From contig NC_050098.1 in assembly GCF_902167145.1 (NCBI RefSeq), forward strand, positions 16,512,501 through 16,576,500: a stretch of 64,000 nt of DNA, written 5' to 3'. Below are positions 40,708 through 51,212 of the stretch, piece by piece; within the stretch, counting starts at the first letter, position 1; each line of letters starts with the position of its first letter. The notes below the pieces were generated by a model. The model was given only the letters and a program-made list of their open reading frames with translations. It made no database searches and had not been told where the DNA came from. This DNA comes from Zea mays (Eukaryota > Streptophyta > Magnoliopsida > Poales > Poaceae). The translations under genes and the position numbers were made by a program.

Positions 40708-42395
40708 TGTGAATCATCTAGGCCCCTCTAGTAATGTTTTGGTAATTAATGACAACTACTTGTGGACTAACGATTCTTGGAGAAATAAGAATGCAGGGTT
40801 GGACCACATAGAACAGGAAATGTTGAAGAGTCATACGCATTGGTTGTGGATCAGATGAAGGCAAAGGTATAATATAGGTTTTACTTTTGCCGGTCTTGAG
40901 GAGTTTAGAGAAGATACCTGACCGGATTAGTAGGCTAGATAGCCGTACTATTAAGAGGGGTCAATGACTTAGATCTGTGTAAAACTTAGTGCCTCATAGA
41001 GCATCAAGTAGTTGCATTTGCATGAGGACTAACAGCGCTTCTCATTTCGTGAGTTAAAAGTTCATTCAAGAGCATGTTTGAAATTTGAGAAGTCTTGGTC
41101 GCGCGGACTGTCCGGCCCTTGGGGGCGGACCGTCCGCGATCCTCCAGAGGGTCCGAAGTCTGACCATTTGTGTTGGCACTGTGTTCTATTGCACTGCGGA
41201 CCGTCCGGGCCTTAGGGCCGGACCGTCCGCAGTCCTGACCAGAGAAAGGTAGCTTCGGGTCTGTCCCTGAATTATAGGCGGACGGTCCGCCTGTGAGGCG
41301 CGGACGGTCCGCATGTGTCTAACTCGTTTTTGAACAGGGACTGTGTGTTTTTATCGATTTGTACTACGGACTGTCCGGGTGACAAGTCCGGACAGTACTG
41401 CCTCAGGTCGCGGACCGTCCGGGAATTATAGCCGGACGGTCCGCACGTGTTAACTCCGTTTGACCCGAGGCTCGGGTGTTTGAATCTGCCAGGTCGCGGA
41501 CGGTCCGGGCTTGAAGGGCGGACAGTCCGGACACACCTTTTGAGACAGCTCTGACATGTTTCAACGGTCATTATAGCCGTTATGTTGTACGGCGGACCGT
41601 CCGGCCCTAGGGCGCGGACGGTCCGCGTGTGCGCAGAATTGCCCCCCTTTGCACATAACGGTTGGATTTAGATGGGGGGCTATAAATAGAAGGGTAGCTC
41701 GTGTGTGAGAGCTCTCTTAGCCATTCCTTGAACACATTGAGCTCATTTGTGATCCTCCAACTCACTCTCTCACACTCTTTGCTTGAGATTGCATTCTAGT
41801 GAGAGATTGAGGGTTCCTAGTGCATTTGCATCATTTGGTGATCCTTGAGGCACTAGGTGGTACACCGAGCAAGCGTCGTTGGCTTGTTACTCTTGGAGGT
41901 TGCCGCCTCCTAGACGGCTCGGGTGATTGTCTCCGTCGAGCTCTCCAAGAAGATTGTGGAGAAGTCGCGGTGTTGATTGTGAGGGGTTCGCGCCTACCTC
42001 GCCGGAGCGGCAAAGGTGACATTAGTGGAATCGAGGTATTGAGTGATTTCTTGTCCACTTGGCTCAAAGATCAAGTCGTGTCTTGATAGAGGAGCAAGTG
42101 AGAGCTTGAAGTCCACCTCAACGTGGATTAGGGGTGATCGGCAAATCACCGATACCACGGGATAAATTTCGGTGTCTATTCCTTCTAGCATTACTTATTG
42201 CCTTGCAATTGATTAGTGTTTTGCTTATTGTTCTTCAAAGTATTCAATCTCCGTAGTTGTCTTTCATACATTGTTTACTTATTGACACTAGTAAATTTAT
42301 TCCCCTTGTTGTATTGATTAAATTTACTTAGTATTGTTGTTTTTAGTCAAAACCGTCTATTCACCCCCCCTCTAGCCGGTGTCCTAGATCCTACA
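40708..42395 (+). repeat. 3' LTR of element D
   Basis: 1688 bp; no difference from 30640-32327 found on reading both through. Short ORFs inside are identical in both copies and are not genes. Confidence 0.95.
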
Positions 42396-42400
42396 AAGTG

Positions 42401-43119
42401 GTCGTTGGGAGGCTGACTGCTCGATGGCGCACCGGACAGTCCGGTGCACACCGGACAGTCCGGTGCCCTCTGCCACGTCATCACTGTCGTTGGATTCTGA
42501 CCGTTGGAGCTTCTGTCTTGTGGGCCCGCCTGGGTGTCCGGTGCACACCGGACATGTACTGTTCCTTGTCCGGTGTGCCAGTATGGGCGATTCTGACTTC
42601 TGCGCGCGCTGCGCGCGCATTAATTGCGCTGCAGGTAGCCGTTGGCGCGGAGATAGCCGTTGCTTCGGAGTCGCACCGGACAGTCCGGTGCACACCGGAC
42701 AGTCCGGTGAATTATAGCGGACTAGCTGTTGGAGTTTTCCCGAAGCTGGCGAGTTCCTGAGGCTGACCTTCCTTGGCGCACCGGACACTGTCCGGTGTAC
42801 ACCGGACAGTCCGGTGAATTATAGCGGAGTCGCCTCTGAAAATTCCCGAAGGTGGTAAGTTGGCGTTGGAGTCCTCTGGTGCACCGGACACTGTCCGGTG
42901 TACACCGGACACTCCGGTGCTCCCAGACCAGAGGGCCTTCGGTTCCCACTTTGCTCCTTTGTTGAATCCAAAACTTGATCTTTTTATTGGCTGAGTGTGA
43001 ACCTTTTAGCACCTGTATAACTTATGCACTAGAGCAAACTAGTTAGTCCAAAGGTTTATGTTGGGCAATTCAACCACCAAAATTATATAGGAACTAGGTG
43101 TAAGCCTAATTCCCTTTCA
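42401..43119 (-). repeat. 3' LTR of element C, second segment (U3 with palindromes)
   Basis: Resumes after TSD AAGTG and ends CCCTTTCA. CACCGGACAGTCCGGTG palindromes about 42430-42920. Nine of the eleven differences from the other LTR fall here. One (GACACTCCGG for GACAGTCCGG, near 42909) breaks a palindrome. Confidence 0.92.
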
Positions 43120-43136
43120 ATCTCCCCCTTTTTGGT
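43120..43136 (-). other. Polypurine tract of element C
   Basis: Minus strand ACCAAAAAGGGGGAGAT before the 3' LTR start TGAAAGGGAATTAGG. Confidence 0.85.
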
Positions 43137-43939
43137 GATTGATGCCAACACAAACCAAAGCAAATATAGAAGTGCATAATTGAACTAGTTTGCAAAATGT
43201 AAGTGCAAAGGTTGCTTGGAATTTGAGCCAATATTAAGTACTTACAAGATATGCATGGATTGTTTCTTTCTTATATAACATTTTGGACCACGCTTGCACC
43301 ACATGTTTTGTTTTTGCAAACTCTTTTGGAAATCCTTTTCAAAGTTCTTTTGCACATAGTCAAGGGTAAATGAATAAGATTTTGTAAAGCATTTTCAAGA
43401 TTTGAAATTTTCTCCCCCTGTTTCAAATGCTCTCCTTTGACTAAACAAAACTCCCCCTAGAAGAGATCCACCTCTTAGTGTTCAAGAGGGTTTTGATATA
43501 CCATGTTTGAAATACTACTTTCTCCTCTTTTGAACACAATAAAATATTCAACACTCAAGTTTTTGAAATTGGTGGTGGTGGTGCGGTCCTTTTGCTTTGG
43601 GCTTATTTCTCCCCCTTTTTGGCATGAATCGCCAAAAACGGAATCATTAGAGCCCTTGAAGTGCTATCTTCCCCTTTGGTCATAAATAAGTGAGTTAAGA
43701 TTGTACCAAAGGCGAAGTCCGGTCCTTTTCTTTGATGCTCATTTCTCCCCAAAGAATAGAGAGTTGCTTGGAGTGATGGCGAAGTATGAGTTACGGAGTG
43801 GAAGCCTTTGTCTTCGCCGAAGACTCCAATTCCCTTTCAATATACTTATGACTTGGTTTGAAATAGTCTTGAAAACTCATTAGTCATAGCATATAAAAGA
43901 GATATGAACAAAGGTATATAAATGAGCTATGTGTGCAAT
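43137..43939 (-). other. 3' non-coding region of C with repeated PPT-like motifs
   Basis: CTCCCCCT-type motifs at about 43411, 43452, 43609 and 43670. No ORF. Confidence 0.75.
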
Positions 43940-46900
43940 CTAGCAAAAGAAATTGCGCGAATCAAGAATATTGAGCTCATGCCTAAGTTTGGTAAAAGTT
44001 TGTTCGTCAAGAGGCTTGGTAAAGATATCGGCTAATTGATCTTTAGTGTTAATATAAGAAATCTCGATATCTCCCTTTTGTTGGTGATCCCTAAGAAAGT
44101 GATACCGAATGGCTATGTGCTTAGTGCGGCTATGCTCGACGGGATTGTCGGCCATTTTGATTGCACTCTCATTATCACATAGCAAAGGAACTTTGGTTAA
44201 TTTGTAACCGTAGTCCCGCAGGGTTTGCCTCATCCAAAGCAATTGCGCGCAACAGTGGCCTGCGGCAATATACTCGGCTTCGGCGGTAGAAAGAGCGACC
44301 GAATTTTGCTTCTTTGAAGCCCAAGACACCAAGGATCTTCCCAAGAACTGGCAAGTCCCCGATGTGCTCTTCCTATTGATTTTGCACCCCGCCCAATCGG
44401 CATCCGAATAACCAATCAATTCAAATGTGGATCCCCGAGGGTACCAAAGCCCAAACTTAGGAGTATAAGCCAAATATCTCAAGATTCGTTTTACGGCCGT
44501 AAGGTGGGATTCCTTAGGGTCGGATTGGAATCTTGCACACATGCAAACGGAAAGCATAATGTCCGGTCGAGATGCACATAAATAGAGTAATGAACCTATC
44601 ATTGACTGGTATACCTTTTGATCCACGGACTTACCTCCCGTGTCGAGATCGAGATGCCCATTAGTTCCCATGGGTGTCTTGATGGGCTTGGCATCCTTCA
44701 TCCCAAACTTGTTTAGAATGTCTTGAGTGTACTTCGTTTGGCTAATGAAGGTGCCCTCTTGGAGTTGTTTGACTTGGAATCCTAGAAAATACTTCAACTC
44801 CCCCATCATAGACATCTCGAACTTCTGTGTCATGATCCTACTAAACTCTTCACATGTAGACTCGTTAGTAGACCCAAATATAATATCATCAACATAAATT
44901 TGGCATACAAACAAGTCATTTTCAAGAGTTTTAGTAAAGAGTGTAGGATCAGCCTTACCGACTTTGAAGCCATTAGCAATAAGGAAGTCTCTAAGGCATT
45001 CATACCATGCTCTTGGGGCTTGCTTGAGCCCATAAAGCGCCTTAGAGAGCTTATAGACATGGTTAGGATACTCACTGTCTTCAAAGCCGGGAGGTTGCTC
45101 AACATAGACCTCTTCCTTGATTGGTCCATTGAGGAAGGCACTTTTTACGTCCATTTGATAAAGCTTAAAGCCATGGTAAGTAGCATAGGCTAATAATATG
45201 CGAATTGACTCAAGCCTAGCTACGGGTGCATAGGTTTCACCGAAATCCAAACCTTCGACTTGGGAGTATCCCTTGGCCACAAGTCGAGCTTTGTTCCTTG
45301 TCACCACACCATGCTCATCTTGCTTGTTGCGGAAGACCCATTTGGTTCCTACAACATTTTGGTTAGGACGTGGAACTAAATGCCATACCTCATTTCTAGT
45401 GAAGTTGTTGAGCTCCTCTTGCATCGCCACCACCCAATCCGAATCTTGAAGCGCTTCCTCTACCCTGTGTGGCTCAATAGAGGAAACAAAAGAGTAATGT
45501 TCACAAAAATGAGCAACACGAGATCTAGTGGTTACCCCCTTTTGAATATCGCCGAGGATGGTGTCGACGGGGTGATCTCGTTGGATTGCTTGGTGGACTC
45601 TTGGGTGTGGCGGCCTTTGTTCCTCATCCTCCTTGTCTTCCTCATTTGCATCTCCTCCTTGATCATTGCCATCATCTTGAGGTGGCTCATTTGCTTGATC
45701 TTCTACTTCATCAACTTGAGCCTCATCCTCATTTTGAGTTGGTGGAGATGCTTGCGTGGAGGAGGATGGTTGATCTTGTGCATTTGGAGGCTCTTCGGAT
45801 TCCTTAGGACACACATCCCCAATGGACATGTTCCTTAGCGCGATGCACGGAGCCTCTTCATCACCTATCTCATCAAGATCAACTTGCTCTTCTTGAGAGC
45901 CGTTAGTTTCATCAAACACAACGTCACATGAGACTTCAACTAGTCCAGTGGACTTGTTAAAGACCCTATATGCCCTTGTGTTTGAGTCATAACCAAGTAA
46001 AAAACCTTCTACAGTCTTAGGAGCAAATTTAGATTTTCTACCTCTTTTAACAAGAATAAAGCATTTGCTACCAAAGACTCTAAAATATGAAATGTTGGGC
46101 TTTTTACCGGTTAGGAGTTCATATGATGTCTTCTTGAGGATTCGGTGAAGATATAACCGGTTGATGGCGTAGCAAGCGGTGTTGACCGCCTCCGCCCAAA
46201 ACCGATCCGAAGTCTTGTATTCATCAAGCATGGTTCTCGCCATGTCCAAAAGAGTTCTATTCTTCCTCTCCACTACACCATTTTGTTGAGGTGTGTAGGG
46301 AGAAGAGAACTCATGCTTGATGCCCTCCTCCTCAAGAAAGCCTTCAATTTGAGAGTTCTTGAACTCCGTCCCGTTGTCGCTTCTTATTTTCTTGATCCTT
46401 AAGCCGAACTCATTTTGAGCCCGTCTCAAGAATCCCTTTAAGGTTTCTTGGGTTTGAGATTTTTCCTGTAAAAAGAATACCCAAGTGAAGCGAGAATAAT
46501 CATCCACAATAACAAGACAGTACTTACTCCCGCCGATGCTTATGTAAGCGATCGGGCCGAATAGATCCATGTGCAGGAGCTCTAGTGGCCTGTCTGTCGT
46601 CATTATGTTCTTATGCGGATGATGAGAGCCAACTTGCTTTCCTGCTTGGCATGCGCTACAAATCCTGTCTTTCTCAAAAAGAACATTGGTTAGTCCTAAA
46701 ATGTGCTCTCCCTTTAGAAGCTTATGAAGATTCTTCATTCCAACATGGGCTAGTCGGCGGTGCCAGAGCCAACCCATGTTAGTCTTAGCAATTAAGCAAG
46801 TGTCGAGTTCAGCTCTATCAAAATCTACCAAGTATAGCTGACCCTCTAACACTCCCTTAAATGCTATTGAATCATCACTTCTTCTAAAGACAGTGACACC

Positions 46901-47185
46901 TATATCAGTGAATAGACAGTTGTAGCCCATTTGACATAATTGAGAAACAGAAAGCAAGTTGTAATCTAAAGAATCAACAAGAAAAACATTGGAAATAGAA
47001 TGGTCAGGAGATATAGCAATTTTACCCAAACCTTTGACCAAACCTTGATTTCCATCCCCGAATGTGATCGCTCTTTGGGGATCTTGGTTTTTCTCATATG
47101 AGGAGAACATCTTCTTCTCCCCTGTCATGTGGTTTGTGCACCCGCTGTCGAGTATCCAACTTGAGCCCCCGGATGCATAAACCTA
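43940..47185 (-). CDS. Pol of element C (PR, IN, RT, RNase H)
   Basis: Open frame starting right after a TAG that is also TTTTGTAG|GT (about 47188-47186), reading [20 protein letters not shown] (protease), [16 protein letters not shown] and CSACQAGK (integrase finger), [33 protein letters not shown] (core), acidic linker, [38 protein letters not shown] (about 44905-44870), RNase [18 protein letters not shown] and [13 protein letters not shown]. Full length, no lesion seen. +1 to gag. Confidence 0.93.
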
Positions 47186-47195
47186 CAAAACAAGT

Positions 47196-49856
47196 TTAGT
47201 TCTTGATTTTAGGTACCCAAATGGTTTTGGGTCCTTTGGCATTAGACACAAGAACTTTGGGTTCCCAAACACAAGTCTTGGAGCCCTTGTGCTTGCCCCC
47301 AACATATTTGGCAACTACCTTGCCGGATTTGTTAGTCAAAACATAAGATGCATCAAAAGTTTTGAATGAAATGTTATGATCATTTGATGCATTAGGAGTT
47401 TTCTTAGGCAACTTAGCACGGGTTGGTTGCCTAGAACTAGATGTCTCACCCTTATACATAAAAGCATGATTTGGGCCAGAGTGAGACTTCCTAGAATGAA
47501 TTCTCCTAATTTTGCTCTCAGGATAACCGGCAGGGTACAAAATGTAACCCTCGTTATCCTGAGGCATGGGAGCTTTGCCCTTTACAAAGTTGGACAATCT
47601 CTTAGGAAGGGCACTAATTTTGACATTGTCTCCCCTTTGGAAGCCAATGCCATCCTTAATGCCCGGGCGTCTCCCATTATAAAGCATGCTACGAGCAAAT
47701 TTAAATTTCTCATTTTCTAAGTTGTGCTCGGCAATTTTAGCATCTAGTTTTGCTATATGATCATTTTGTTGTTTAATTAAAGCCATATGATCATGAATAG
47801 CATTAACATCAACATCTCTACATCTAGTACAGATAGATACATGCTCAATAATAGATGTAGAGGGTTTGCAAGAATTAAGTTCAACAATCTTAGCATGAAG
47901 AATATCATTTTTATCTCTAAGATCGGAAATTGTAACTTTGCAATCATCAAAATCTTTAGCCTTAGCAATTAAATTTTCATTTTCTACCTTAAGGCTAGCA
48001 AGAGAAATGTTTAATTCTTCAATCCTAGCAAGCAAATCATCATTATTATCTCTAGGATTGGGAATTGAAACATTACAAACATGAGAATCAACCTTAGCAT
48101 TTAAACTAGCATTTTCATTCCTAAGGTTGTCAATCATCTCACGGCAAGTGCTTAGCTCACTAGATAACTTTTCACATTTCTCAATTTCAAGAGCATAAGC
48201 CTTTTTAACCTTAACATGCTTCTTATTTTCCTTAATGAGGAGGTCCTCTTGAGAATCCAAAAGGTCATCCTTTTCATGAATAGCACTAACCAATTCATTT
48301 AATTTCTCCTTTTGAGCTATGTTAAGGTTGGCAAAAAGGGAACGCAAACTATTCTCCTCATCACTAGCATTATCATCACTAGAAGACTCATATTTAGTGG
48401 AGGAGTTAGATTTAACCTTCTTCCGTTTGCCGTCCTTTGCCATGAGGCACTTGTGGCCGACGTTGGGGAAGAGAAGTCCCTTGGTGACGGCGATGTTGGC
48501 GACGTCCTCGTCGTCGGAGGAGTCGTTTGAGCTTTCGTCGGAATCCCATTCCCGACAAACATGGGCATCGCCGCCCTTCTTCTTGTAGTACCTTTTCTTC
48601 TCCTTTCTTCTCCCCTTCTTGTCGTCGCCTCGGTCACTGTCACTAGATATGGGACATTTAGCAATAAAATGACCGGGCTTACCACATTTGTAGCAAACCT
48701 TCTTGGAGCGGGACTTGTAGTCTTTCCCCCTCCTTTGCTTGAGGATTTGGCGGAAGCTCTTGATGACGAGCGCCATTTCCTCATTGTCGAGCTTGGAGGC
48801 GTCGATTGGTTGTCTACTTGGTGTAGCCTCCTCCTTCTTTTCTTCCGTCGCCTTGAATGCGACGGGTTGAGCTTCGGATGTGGTGGGTTCGTCAAGCTCG
48901 TTGATTTTCCTCGAGCCTTCGATCATGCACTCAAAACTTACAAAATGCCCGATTACTTCCTCGGGGGTCATTTTAGTATATCTAGGATTACCACGAATTA
49001 ATTGAACTTGAGTAGGGTTAAGGAAAATAAGAGATCTTAAAATAACCTTAACCACTTCGTGGTCATCCCATTTTACGCTCCCGAGGTTGCGCACTTGGTT
49101 CACCAGGGTCTTGAGCCGGTTGTACATGTGTTGTGGCTCCTCCCCTTTGCGAAGCCGGAACCGACCGAGCTCCCCCTCGATCGTTTCCCGCTTGGTGATC
49201 TTGGTGAGCTCATCTCCCTCGTGCGCGGTTTTGAGTACATCCCAAACCTCCTTGGCGCTTTTCAACCCTTGCACTTTGTTATACTCCTCTCTACTTAAAG
49301 AGGCGAGGAGTATCGTTGTCGCTTGAGAGTTGAAGTGCTCGATTTGGGCCACCTCATCCTCATCATAGTCCTTATCCCCTACCGATGGTACCTGTGCACC
49401 AAACTCAACAACATCCCATATACTTTTGTGGAGTGAGGTTAGATGAAATCGCATTAAATCACTCCACCTAGCATAATCTTCACCATCAAAAGTTGGTGGT
49501 TTGCCTAATGGGACGGAAAGTAAAGGTGCATGTTTAGAAATGCGAGGGTAGTGTAGGGGGATCTTACTAAACTTCTTACGCTCTTGGCGTTTAGAAGTTA
49601 CGGAGGGCGCGTCGGAGCCGGAGGTCGATGTTGATGAAGTGTCGGTCTCGTAGTAGACCACTTTCCTCATCCTCTTTTGTTTGTCCCCACTCCGATGCGG
49701 CTTGTGGGAAGAAGATTTTTCCTTCTTCTCTTTGTGGTGAGAAGATTTCTTCTCCTTCCCTTTGGTGCGGGACTCTTCCGATGAAGTGCTCCCGTTGCTT
49801 GTAGTGGGCTTTTCGCCGGTCTCCATCTCCTTCTTGGCGTGATCTCCCGACATCAC
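47196..49856 (-). CDS. Gag of element C
   Basis: 886 codons from ATG 49856 (MMSGDHAKKEMETGEKPTTS). Lys/Ser-rich N terminus (KGKEKKSSHHKEKKEKSSSH), gag core (LGKPPTFDGEDYARWSDLMR, SLSREEYNKVQGLKSAKEVW, NRLKTLVNQVRNLGS), zinc knuckle CYKCGKPGHFIAKC (about 48695-48654), Lys- and Asp/Ser-rich segment, and a long coiled coil (KEKLNELVSAIHEKDDLLDS, LRNENASLNAKVDSH and repeats). Ends with the conserved GPKTIWVPKIKN. Larger than D gag mainly through the coiled coil. Intact. Confidence 0.93.
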   Translation of the reverse strand: MMSGDHAKKEMETGEKPTTSNGSTSSEESRTKGKEKKSSHHKEKKEKSSSHKPHRSGDKQKRMRKVVYYETDTSSTSTSGSDAPSVTSKRQERKKFSKIPLHYPRISKHAPLLSVPLGKPPTFDGEDYARWSDLMRFHLTSLHKSIWDVVEFGAQVPSVGDKDYDEDEVAQIEHFNSQATTILLASLSREEYNKVQGLKSAKEVWDVLKTAHEGDELTKITKRETIEGELGRFRLRKGEEPQHMYNRLKTLVNQVRNLGSVKWDDHEVVKVILRSLIFLNPTQVQLIRGNPRYTKMTPEEVIGHFVSFECMIEGSRKINELDEPTTSEAQPVAFKATEEKKEEATPSRQPIDASKLDNEEMALVIKSFRQILKQRRGKDYKSRSKKVCYKCGKPGHFIAKCPISSDSDRGDDKKGRRKEKKRYYKKKGGDAHVCREWDSDESSNDSSDDEDVANIAVTKGLLFPNVGHKCLMAKDGKRKKVKSNSSTKYESSSDDNASDEENSLRSLFANLNIAQKEKLNELVSAIHEKDDLLDSQEDLLIKENKKHVKVKKAYALEIEKCEKLSSELSTCREMIDNLRNENASLNAKVDSHVCNVSIPNPRDNNDDLLARIEELNISLASLKVENENLIAKAKDFDDCKVTISDLRDKNDILHAKIVELNSCKPSTSIIEHVSICTRCRDVDVNAIHDHMALIKQQNDHIAKLDAKIAEHNLENEKFKFARSMLYNGRRPGIKDGIGFQRGDNVKISALPKRLSNFVKGKAPMPQDNEGYILYPAGYPESKIRRIHSRKSHSGPNHAFMYKGETSSSRQPTRAKLPKKTPNASNDHNISFKTFDASYVLTNKSGKVVAKYVGGKHKGSKTCVWEPKVLVSNAKGPKTIWVPKIKN

Positions 49857-49880
49857 TTCGAGCGGTTAGGCTCTAATGAA

Positions 49881-49901
49881 GCACCGGGCTTTGATACCAA
49901 T
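49881..49901 (-). other. Primer-binding site of element C
   Basis: Minus strand ATTGGTATCAAAGCCCGGTG just after the 5' LTR. Initiator-Met tRNA complement with one mismatch. Confidence 0.85.
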
Positions 49902-51212
49902 TGATAGTCGCCTAGAGGGGGGGTGAATAGGGCGAAACTGAAATTTACAAGTATAAACACAACTACAAGCCGGGTTAGCGTTAGTAATGAAGAATCGAGT
50001 CCGTGAGAGAGGGCGCAAAAACAAATCCCAAGCGAATAAGCAAGTAAGACACGGAGATTTGTTTTACCGAGGTTCGGTTCTTGCAAACCTACTCCCCGTT
50101 GAGGAGGCCACAAAGGTCGGGTCTCTTTCAACCCTTCCCTCTCTCAAACGATCCACGGATCGAGTGAGCTTTCTCTTCTCTATCACTTGGAACACAAAGT
50201 TCCCACAAGGACCACCACAAGTTTGGTGTCTCTTGCCTCAATTATAAGTGAGTTTGATTGCAAAGAAAGAATCAAGAAAGAAGAAAGCAATCCAAGCGCA
50301 AGAGCTCGAAAGAACACAAGCAAATCACTCTCTCTAGTCACTATGGCGTTGTGTGGAATTTGGAGAGGATTTGATCTTTTTGGTGTGTCTAGAATTGAAT
50401 GCTAGAGCTCTTGTAGTAGTTGGGAAGTGGAAAACTTGGATGCAATGAATGGTGGGGTGGTTGGGGTATTTATAGCCCCAACCACCAAAAGTGGCCGTTG
50501 GGAGGCTGTCTGCTCGATGGCGCACCGGACAGTCCGGTGCACACCGGACAGTCCGGTGCCCTCTGCCACGTCATCACTGCCGTTGGATTCTGACCGTTGG
50601 AGCTTCTGTCTTGTGGGCCCGCCTGGGTGTCCGGTGCACACCGGACATGTACTGTTCTTTGTCCGGTGTGCCAGTATGGGCGATTCAGACTTCTGCGCGC
50701 GCTGCGCGCGCATTAATTGCGCTGCAGGTAGCCGTTGGCGCGGAGATAGCCGTTGCTTCGGAGTCGCACCGGACAGTCCGGTGCACACCGGACAGTCCGG
50801 TGAATTATAGCGGACTAGCCGTTGGAGTTTTCCCGAAGCTGGCGAGTTCCTGAGGCTGACCTTCCTTGGCGCACCGGACACTGTCCGGTGTACACCGGAC
50901 AGTCCGGTGAATTATAGCGGAGTCGCCTCTGGAAATTCCCGAAGGTGGTAAGTTGGCGTTGGAGTCCTCTGGTGCACCGGACACTGTCCGGTGTACACCG
51001 GACAGTCCGGTGCTCCCAGACCAGAGGGCCTTCGGTTCCCACTTTGCTCCTTTGTTGAATCCAAAACTTGATCTTTTTATTGGCTGAGTGTGAACCTTTT
51101 AGCACTTGTATAACTTATGCACTAGAGCAAACTAGTTAGTCCAAAGGTTTATGTTGGGCAATTCAACCACCAAAATTATATAGGAACTAGGTGTAAGCCT
51201 AATTCCCTTTCA
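49902..51212 (-). repeat. 5' LTR of element C
   Basis: 1311 bp, uninterrupted copy. Palindromes about 50520-51015 and TATA on the minus strand at 50467-50474. Confidence 0.95.
50467..50474 (-). promoter_or_regulatory. TATA box of element C 5' LTR
   Basis: Minus strand GGGGCTATAAATACCCC. The equivalent site in the other LTR (30613-30620) lies 20 bp from the D insertion. Confidence 0.75.

Larger units (their letters stand above)
30640..42395 (+). mobile_element. Complete young Sirevirus-like Ty1/copia element D with a third ORF
   Basis: Plus strand, 11,756 bp, TSD AAGTG. Two 1688-bp LTRs that look identical throughout. PBS, intact gag, intact pol in +1 frame, a third ORF after pol, several PPT-like motifs and final PPT. 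The last insertion in the nest (inside C in B in A). All parts needed for mobility are present and no lesion was seen. Its palindromes (GCGGACCGTCCGC) differ from those of A-C (CACCGGAC..GTCCGGTG), so it is a distinct family. Confidence 0.95.
30048..51212 (-). mobile_element. Sirevirus-like Ty1/copia element C, 3' LTR interrupted by D
   Basis: Minus strand, inserted in B's RT with TSD GCACT (30043-30047 and 51213-51217). 5' LTR 51212-49902 (1311 bp); the 3' LTR also sums to 1311 bp once D and its TSD are removed. PBS, gag (886 codons) and pol (about 1080 codons) intact, PPT present. About eleven substitutions between LTRs by eye. Without D it is about 9.4 kb. Confidence 0.93.
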
